A stretch of 9,669 nt of DNA from Candidatus Odyssella thessalonicensis (GTDB taxonomy: Bacteria; Pseudomonadota; Alphaproteobacteria; Bin65): contig SBBV01000105.1 in assembly GCA_005240015.1 (NCBI GenBank), forward strand, positions 1 through 9,669, written 5' to 3'. Shown here one piece after another: positions 6,526-9,669 of the stretch. Position numbers and translations under genes: made by a program. Under the pieces are notes generated by a model. That model saw nothing but the letters and a program-made list of their open reading frames with translations. It was not told where the DNA came from and did not search any database. Every line of letters starts with the position of its first letter. The first letter of the stretch is position 1.

Positions 6526-6615
6526 CCATGCGTAGTTCTCGCTAGCGGCGGGAACGCCGGTCCGTGCGCCTGGATCCGATTGCTTGCTCCCTTTGAAATA
6601 TCTTGAGGCGATCGA

Positions 6616-8019
6616 ATGAAGCGCATCGTCGTCGTCTCGAATCGGGTGGGTCTGCCCGCGCCCAACAGCGAATCTTCCGGCGGCCTGGTCACCGGCGTGC
6701 ACGCCGCGATGCGCGGGCGCGGCGGACTCTGGTTCGGCTGGTCGGGCAAGGTCACGCCGTCGCCGAGCGATGCGCCCGAGATCGTGCAGGCCGCAGGCAT
6801 CGATTACGCCACCATCGATCTCGATCAAGCGGCATACAACGAGTACTACCTGGGCTTCGCCAACGGCACGCTGTGGCCGCTCTGCCACTTCCGGCTTGGC
6901 CTTTTCGAATATGAGCGCACCCAGGCCGAAGCCTATGAGGCGGCCAACGAGCGGTTTGCCCGTGCTCTCATGCCGCTGCTGCGCCCCGACGATCTCGTCT
7001 GGGTTCACGACTACCACCTGATCCCGCTGGCGTGCGCGCTGCGCCGCCTCGGTTGCCAGCAGCGCATCGGCTTCTTCCTCCACATCCCGCTGCCGCCGCC
7101 GCGAGCGCTCGCCATCCTGCCGCGGCACAAGGAATTGTTCTCGTCGCTGCTCGACTACGACCTCGTCGGCCTGCAGACCGTCGAGGATGCCGATGCGTTG
7201 CGCGCCTTCTGCCGCCAGAATCTCGGCCATCTCGTGATGCCCGATGGCACCTTGCTGGGGCCGCAGCGGCGCACCGCGACCGGCGTGTTCCCGATCGGCA
7301 TCGATCCCCAGGCCCAGCAGCGCATCGCGGTGAAATCGGCCAAGCTCAGCACCACGCGGCGCCTCCTCGACAGCCTCGGCGGCCGCAAGCTCATCCTCGG
7401 CGTCGACCGCCTCGACTACAGCAAGGGGCTGTCCTACCGCTTCCGCGCCTTCGGGCGGCTGCTCGGCGCGCATCCGGAATGGCGCAGCCGCGTCACCTAT
7501 CTGCAGATCGCGGCGCCGTCGCGCATCGAGATCGCGCGCTACCGCGAGGCGCGGCTCGAGCTCGAGCGCCAGGCCGGGCGCATCAACGGCAAATACGCCG
7601 AATTCGACTGGGTGCCGATCCGCTACATCAATCGCGGCTTCACGCCCAAGACGCTCGCCGGCTTCTACCGCGTCGCGCAGGTCGGGCTGGTCACGCCCTT
7701 GCGCGACGGCATGAACCTCGTCGCCAAGGAATACGTGGCCTCCCAGAACGCGGCCGATCCCGGCGTGCTCGTGCTTTCGCCTTTCGCCGGCGCCGCGGCC
7801 GAGCTCGATTCCGCCGTGATCGCCAACCCGTTCGACATCGACGCGCTCGCCGAGGCACTGCACACGGCCTTGACGATGCCGGTCGAAGCGCGGCGCGAGC
7901 GCTGGGCGGCGCTGCACGCCGCCGTCGAGCACGGCAACGCCGAGCGTTGGCAGCAGAGCTTCATCGCGGCGCTCGAGGGCGTCAGCGCACTGCCGCGTGC
8001 CGCCACCGCCTCACGCTGA
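6616..8019 (+). CDS. otsA: Alpha,alpha-trehalose-phosphate synthase (UDP-forming)
   Basis: This 467-residue GT20 glycosyltransferase joins glucose from UDP-glucose to glucose-6-phosphate, giving trehalose-6-phosphate, which OtsB dephosphorylates. Trehalose serves as an osmotic and desiccation protectant. The landmarks follow E. coli OtsA with a small shift. Arg10 and SGGL (21-24) form the N-terminal loop. YNEYYLGFANGTLWP (74-88) has Tyr78 and Trp87. WVHDYHL (129-135) has Asp132. LGVDRLDYSKGL (261-272) has Arg265 and Lys270 for the donor phosphates. PLRDGMNLVAKEY (361-373) has Asp364, Asn367 and Glu372. All catalytic residues are present. The ATG at 6616 has GAGG about 7 bases upstream. It follows otsB by 90 bp, so it may be read both from otsB and from its own promoter. 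Confidence 0.97.
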   Translation: MKRIVVVSNRVGLPAPNSESSGGLVTGVHAAMRGRGGLWFGWSGKVTPSPSDAPEIVQAAGIDYATIDLDQAAYNEYYLGFANGTLWPLCHFRLGLFEYERTQAEAYEAANERFARALMPLLRPDDLVWVHDYHLIPLACALRRLGCQQRIGFFLHIPLPPPRALAILPRHKELFSSLLDYDLVGLQTVEDADALRAFCRQNLGHLVMPDGTLLGPQRRTATGVFPIGIDPQAQQRIAVKSAKLSTTRRLLDSLGGRKLILGVDRLDYSKGLSYRFRAFGRLLGAHPEWRSRVTYLQIAAPSRIEIARYREARLELERQAGRINGKYAEFDWVPIRYINRGFTPKTLAGFYRVAQVGLVTPLRDGMNLVAKEYVASQNAADPGVLVLSPFAGAAAELDSAVIANPFDIDALAEALHTALTMPVEARRERWAALHAAVEHGNAERWQQSFIAALEGVSALPRAATASR

Positions 8020-8049
8020 AGCGATCCAGGGCCTACGCATTTGCGGCGG

Positions 8050-8078
8050 TTGACGACGGCCACGCCCGCACATACTAT
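8050..8078 (+). promoter_or_regulatory. Sigma-70 promoter of the tetR gene
   Basis: TTGACG (8050-8055), a 17-base spacer and TACTAT (8073-8078) give a near-consensus -35/-10 pair. Transcription would begin near 8085, about 14 bases before the tetR ATG at 8099. It is the clearest housekeeping promoter in the window. Confidence 0.75.
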
Positions 8079-8089
8079 CTGGTCAGTAT
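8072..8089. promoter_or_regulatory. Probable TetR operator overlapping the -10 box
   Basis: ATACTATCTGGTCAGTAT is an 18-base inverted repeat with perfect outer ATACT/AGTAT arms and one inner C/G match. It covers the -10 box and the predicted start point and ends 9 bases before the tetR ATG. Size, symmetry and place fit autorepression by the TetR protein. Which protein binds is inferred. Confidence 0.6.
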
Positions 8090-8098
8090 CTTACCGAC

Positions 8099-8752
8099 AT
8101 GCCCCAAGCCGCCCTCGCCCTCCGACCCGCGACCAAGAAGGCCCAGCGCGAAGCCAGCGTCGAAGGCCTGCTCATGGCGGCGCGCGCGCTGTTCGTCTCG
8201 CAGGGGTATCGGCACACCACCGTCGACGAGATCGCCGAGGCCGCGCGCCTCACCAAGGGTGCCGTCTACTTCTACTTCCGCAACAAGGAAGCGCTGCTCG
8301 CCGCCCTGCTCGATCGCGTCGAAACGGTCGTGGTCGGTGGCATGACCGATCGCGTGGCCGCGGCGGGCGCCGGTGCCGCCGACCGGCTCGTGGCCTTCAT
8401 GCACGGCCAGGCGCAGCTCGGCGTGTCGAGCCCCGAGGACGTGCTGCTGCTCATCCTGATGTCGCTCGAGTTCGCCGGCACCGGCGGGCCCACCGAGGCG
8501 CGCATTCGCTCGATCTACGACCGCCTCTACAAGGCGATCGAGGGCATCATCGCGCTCGGCAAGCGGCGCGGCGAGTTCCGCGCCGACATCCGCACGCGCG
8601 AACAGGCCGCGATCGTGATGGCGCTGCACGACGGCACGTTCCTCGAATGGTATCGCCGGCGCGAGGCGCTCGCCGGGCCGGAGCTCGTGCGCGCGCTGCG
8701 CACGAGCATGCTGGCGGGCCTCCTCCCAACCCCGCGCGCGGAGGCGCATTAG
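8099..8752 (+). CDS. TetR/AcrR-family transcriptional regulator
   Basis: This 217-residue protein has the TetR layout: an N-terminal DNA-binding domain (about 18-66) and a helical ligand domain. ALFVSQGYRHTTVDEIAEAARLTKGAVYFYFRNKEALLAALL (30-71) is the family signature, with recognition helix around TKGAVYFYF (52-60). The ligand domain (about 75-210) has no recognisable ligand motif. The ATG at 8099 has no ribosome site within its short leader, and the predicted transcript starts only about 14 bases before it, so initiation may be nearly leaderless. The gene ends two bases before the PaaA-like gene, so it very likely regulates that operon and itself through the palindrome over its promoter. 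By analogy the inducer would be an acyl-CoA or aromatic acid, but this is inference. Confidence 0.92.
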   Translation: MPQAALALRPATKKAQREASVEGLLMAARALFVSQGYRHTTVDEIAEAARLTKGAVYFYFRNKEALLAALLDRVETVVVGGMTDRVAAAGAGAADRLVAFMHGQAQLGVSSPEDVLLLILMSLEFAGTGGPTEARIRSIYDRLYKAIEGIIALGKRRGEFRADIRTREQAAIVMALHDGTFLEWYRRREALAGPELVRALRTSMLAGLLPTPRAEAH

Positions 8753-8754
8753 CC

Positions 8755-9522
8755 ATGGAAGCCGAGAAGATCCCGGGTCACGGCTTGAAGCCGATCAGGG
8801 TCGCGGGCTCTCAGCTGCGCATGTACAAGCGCAACGACCCCGACATGCCCGAGGACTACCGCCGCTTCATGATCAAGCTCCTGAAGCACGCGCATGTCGA
8901 GAATTGCGGCAATCCCAACTATCGCACGGTCGTCGCCAACATCGCCGATGCGGGCCTCCGCTACGCGCCCGACGGCCGCGCGATGATGATCGAGGCCGAG
9001 ATCGTGAAGCAGGAAGTCGGCCACGGCCAGTTCGTCGCCGACATCATCAAGAGCCTCGGCGAGGATCCCTACAATCCCGACTGGGTCGGCCAGTACGCGT
9101 TCGAGCTGCCGCTCAAATCCTGGTGCGACATCTCCCTCTTCCACATGCTCATCGATCGCGTCGGCCTCTATGTCGGCATCGAGTGGATGGGCAGCACCTA
9201 CGAGCCGCTCGCGCGCATCTCCGAGCAGCTCGAAAAGGAAGAGTATTTCCACGCCACCGCCGGCTTCCGCCACATGAAGCGCATCGTCAAGACCGCGGAC
9301 GGCAAGCGCGAGGCGCAGGACCTGTTGCACAAGTGGTGGCCGGCGGCGCTCGACATGTTCGGCCGCTCGGATTCCAAGAATTCGTCGCAATACGTGAAGT
9401 GGGGCATCAAGGCGCACACCAACGCCGAGCTCCGCCAGAAATACATCGAGGACACGGTCCCGCTCATCGTCGAGCTCGGGCTCGATGTTCCCGATCACAA
9501 CGCCAATCGCCGCTTTCTCTAG
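8755..9522 (+). CDS. Compact PaaA-like diiron oxygenase subunit (phenylacetic acid catabolic protein family)
   Basis: This 255-residue ferritin-like protein resembles PaaA, the catalytic subunit of the 1,2-phenylacetyl-CoA epoxidase. The likely diiron ligands follow the PaaA order: HAHVE (45-49, Glu49), KQEVGHG (85-91, Glu87 and His90), WCDISLFHML (123-132, Asp125) and KEEYFHATAGF (161-171, Glu163 and His166). WWPAALDMFG (194-203) and HTNAELRQKYIEDTVP (221-236) also match PaaA closely. It stops just after the LGLDVPD segment (241-247), so it lacks about 50 C-terminal residues found in E. coli PaaA (about 309). GGAGG lies inside the tetR end, 10 bases before the ATG, and only two bases separate the genes, so translational coupling is likely. 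No PaaB, C, D or E is in the window, though they could lie to the right. It is more likely a paralogue with a different substrate than true PaaA. Family call secure, substrate unknown. Confidence 0.88.
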   Translation: MEAEKIPGHGLKPIRVAGSQLRMYKRNDPDMPEDYRRFMIKLLKHAHVENCGNPNYRTVVANIADAGLRYAPDGRAMMIEAEIVKQEVGHGQFVADIIKSLGEDPYNPDWVGQYAFELPLKSWCDISLFHMLIDRVGLYVGIEWMGSTYEPLARISEQLEKEEYFHATAGFRHMKRIVKTADGKREAQDLLHKWWPAALDMFGRSDSKNSSQYVKWGIKAHTNAELRQKYIEDTVPLIVELGLDVPDHNANRRFL

Positions 9523-9669
9523 CGGCCACGAGACGCCCCGCGCCTTCATCGGGCCGACGCGCTTTTTGGGAGGAGGACCGCCGGACCGGTGCCGGCGCGG
9601 GGCACCAATCAACCGGCCCCAAGCCCGTCGCTTGGCGACAAAGCAAAGTGAACAGGGAGCCGGGGAGAA
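9523..9669. other. Right-edge intergenic tail with small hairpins
   Basis: No gene is supported in these 147 bases. Two short inverted repeats are visible: GTGCC/GGCAC (9589-9593, 9601-9605) and GTCGC/GCGAC (9627-9631, 9635-9639). Neither is followed by a T tract. The last bases, CCGGGGAGAA, look like a ribosome site, so another plus-strand gene may begin just past the edge. Confidence 0.4.

Noticed and set aside
6540..6547. CGCTAGCG palindrome between otsB and otsA
   Set aside because: Eight bases only, with no placement relative to a promoter; likely chance.
6551..6576. Second GGAAC before otsA as an EcfG promoter
   Set aside because: No CGTT-like box lies 16-17 bases downstream (the bases there are GGAT/GATC).
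5440..7932. Two long minus-strand frames opposite otsB and otsA (5440-6504, 6520-7932)
   Set aside because: They mirror the coding frames of otsB and otsA and have no recognisable motif.
7032..8345. 437-codon plus-strand frame overlapping otsA and tetR
   Set aside because: Its Arg/Ala/Pro-rich translation is a frame shift of otsA and then tetR, without conserved residues.
8041..8754. Upstream in-frame extension of the PaaA-like gene to 8041
   Set aside because: The extension overlaps all of tetR in another frame and has shadow composition; the ATG at 8755 has GGAGG and starts the family-like sequence.

Overview
The window is GC-rich chromosomal DNA with bacterial gene density, short leaders, and G or C in most third codon positions. 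Protein style, paired REP-like palindromes and an EcfG-like promoter match all suggest an alphaproteobacterium, possibly Hyphomicrobiales/Rhizobiales or Rhodospirillales. This is inference; no rRNA or marker gene is present. No phage, insertion sequence, tRNA, rRNA or CRISPR array is visible. Nine protein genes are supported, one of them cut by the left edge.

Left part, minus strand: tryptophan 2,3-dioxygenase (793-1683) followed downstream by the N-terminal 217 residues of a DUF2817 (M14-like) metallopeptidase that runs off the window at base 1. Divergent from the dioxygenase, across 167 bp, lies a TrpB2-type tryptophan synthase beta chain (1851-3221). An enzyme that can make tryptophan from indole therefore sits head to head with the enzyme that opens the tryptophan ring.

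Middle, plus strand: a pair of inverted REP-like hairpins (3258-3412) leads into an alpha-oxoamine synthase family PLP enzyme (3426-4568) with an unusual N-terminal substrate loop. A long imperfect inverted repeat (4588-4663) separates it from a 2-keto-4-pentenoate hydratase / 4-oxalocrotonate decarboxylase family enzyme (4700-5479). Two back-to-back inverted repeats (5516-5572) follow.

Right part, plus strand: otsB and otsA (5707-8019) form the two-step trehalose pathway, UDP-glucose plus glucose-6-phosphate to trehalose-6-phosphate to trehalose. A GGAAC-N16-CGTC match at the end of otsB resembles the alphaproteobacterial general-stress (EcfG) promoter and would give otsA its own stress input. 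A TetR-family regulator follows, with a near-consensus promoter overlapped by a probable operator and almost no leader. It is linked by a 2-base gap to a compact homologue of the phenylacetyl-CoA epoxidase catalytic subunit PaaA. That last pair is the best lead for an under-described system; partner genes would lie beyond the right edge.

Most of the window is ordinary metabolism. The points worth following are the isolated short PaaA homologue with its autoregulated TetR, the TDO/TrpB2 pairing, the divergent oxoamine synthase, and the three structured intergenic elements.
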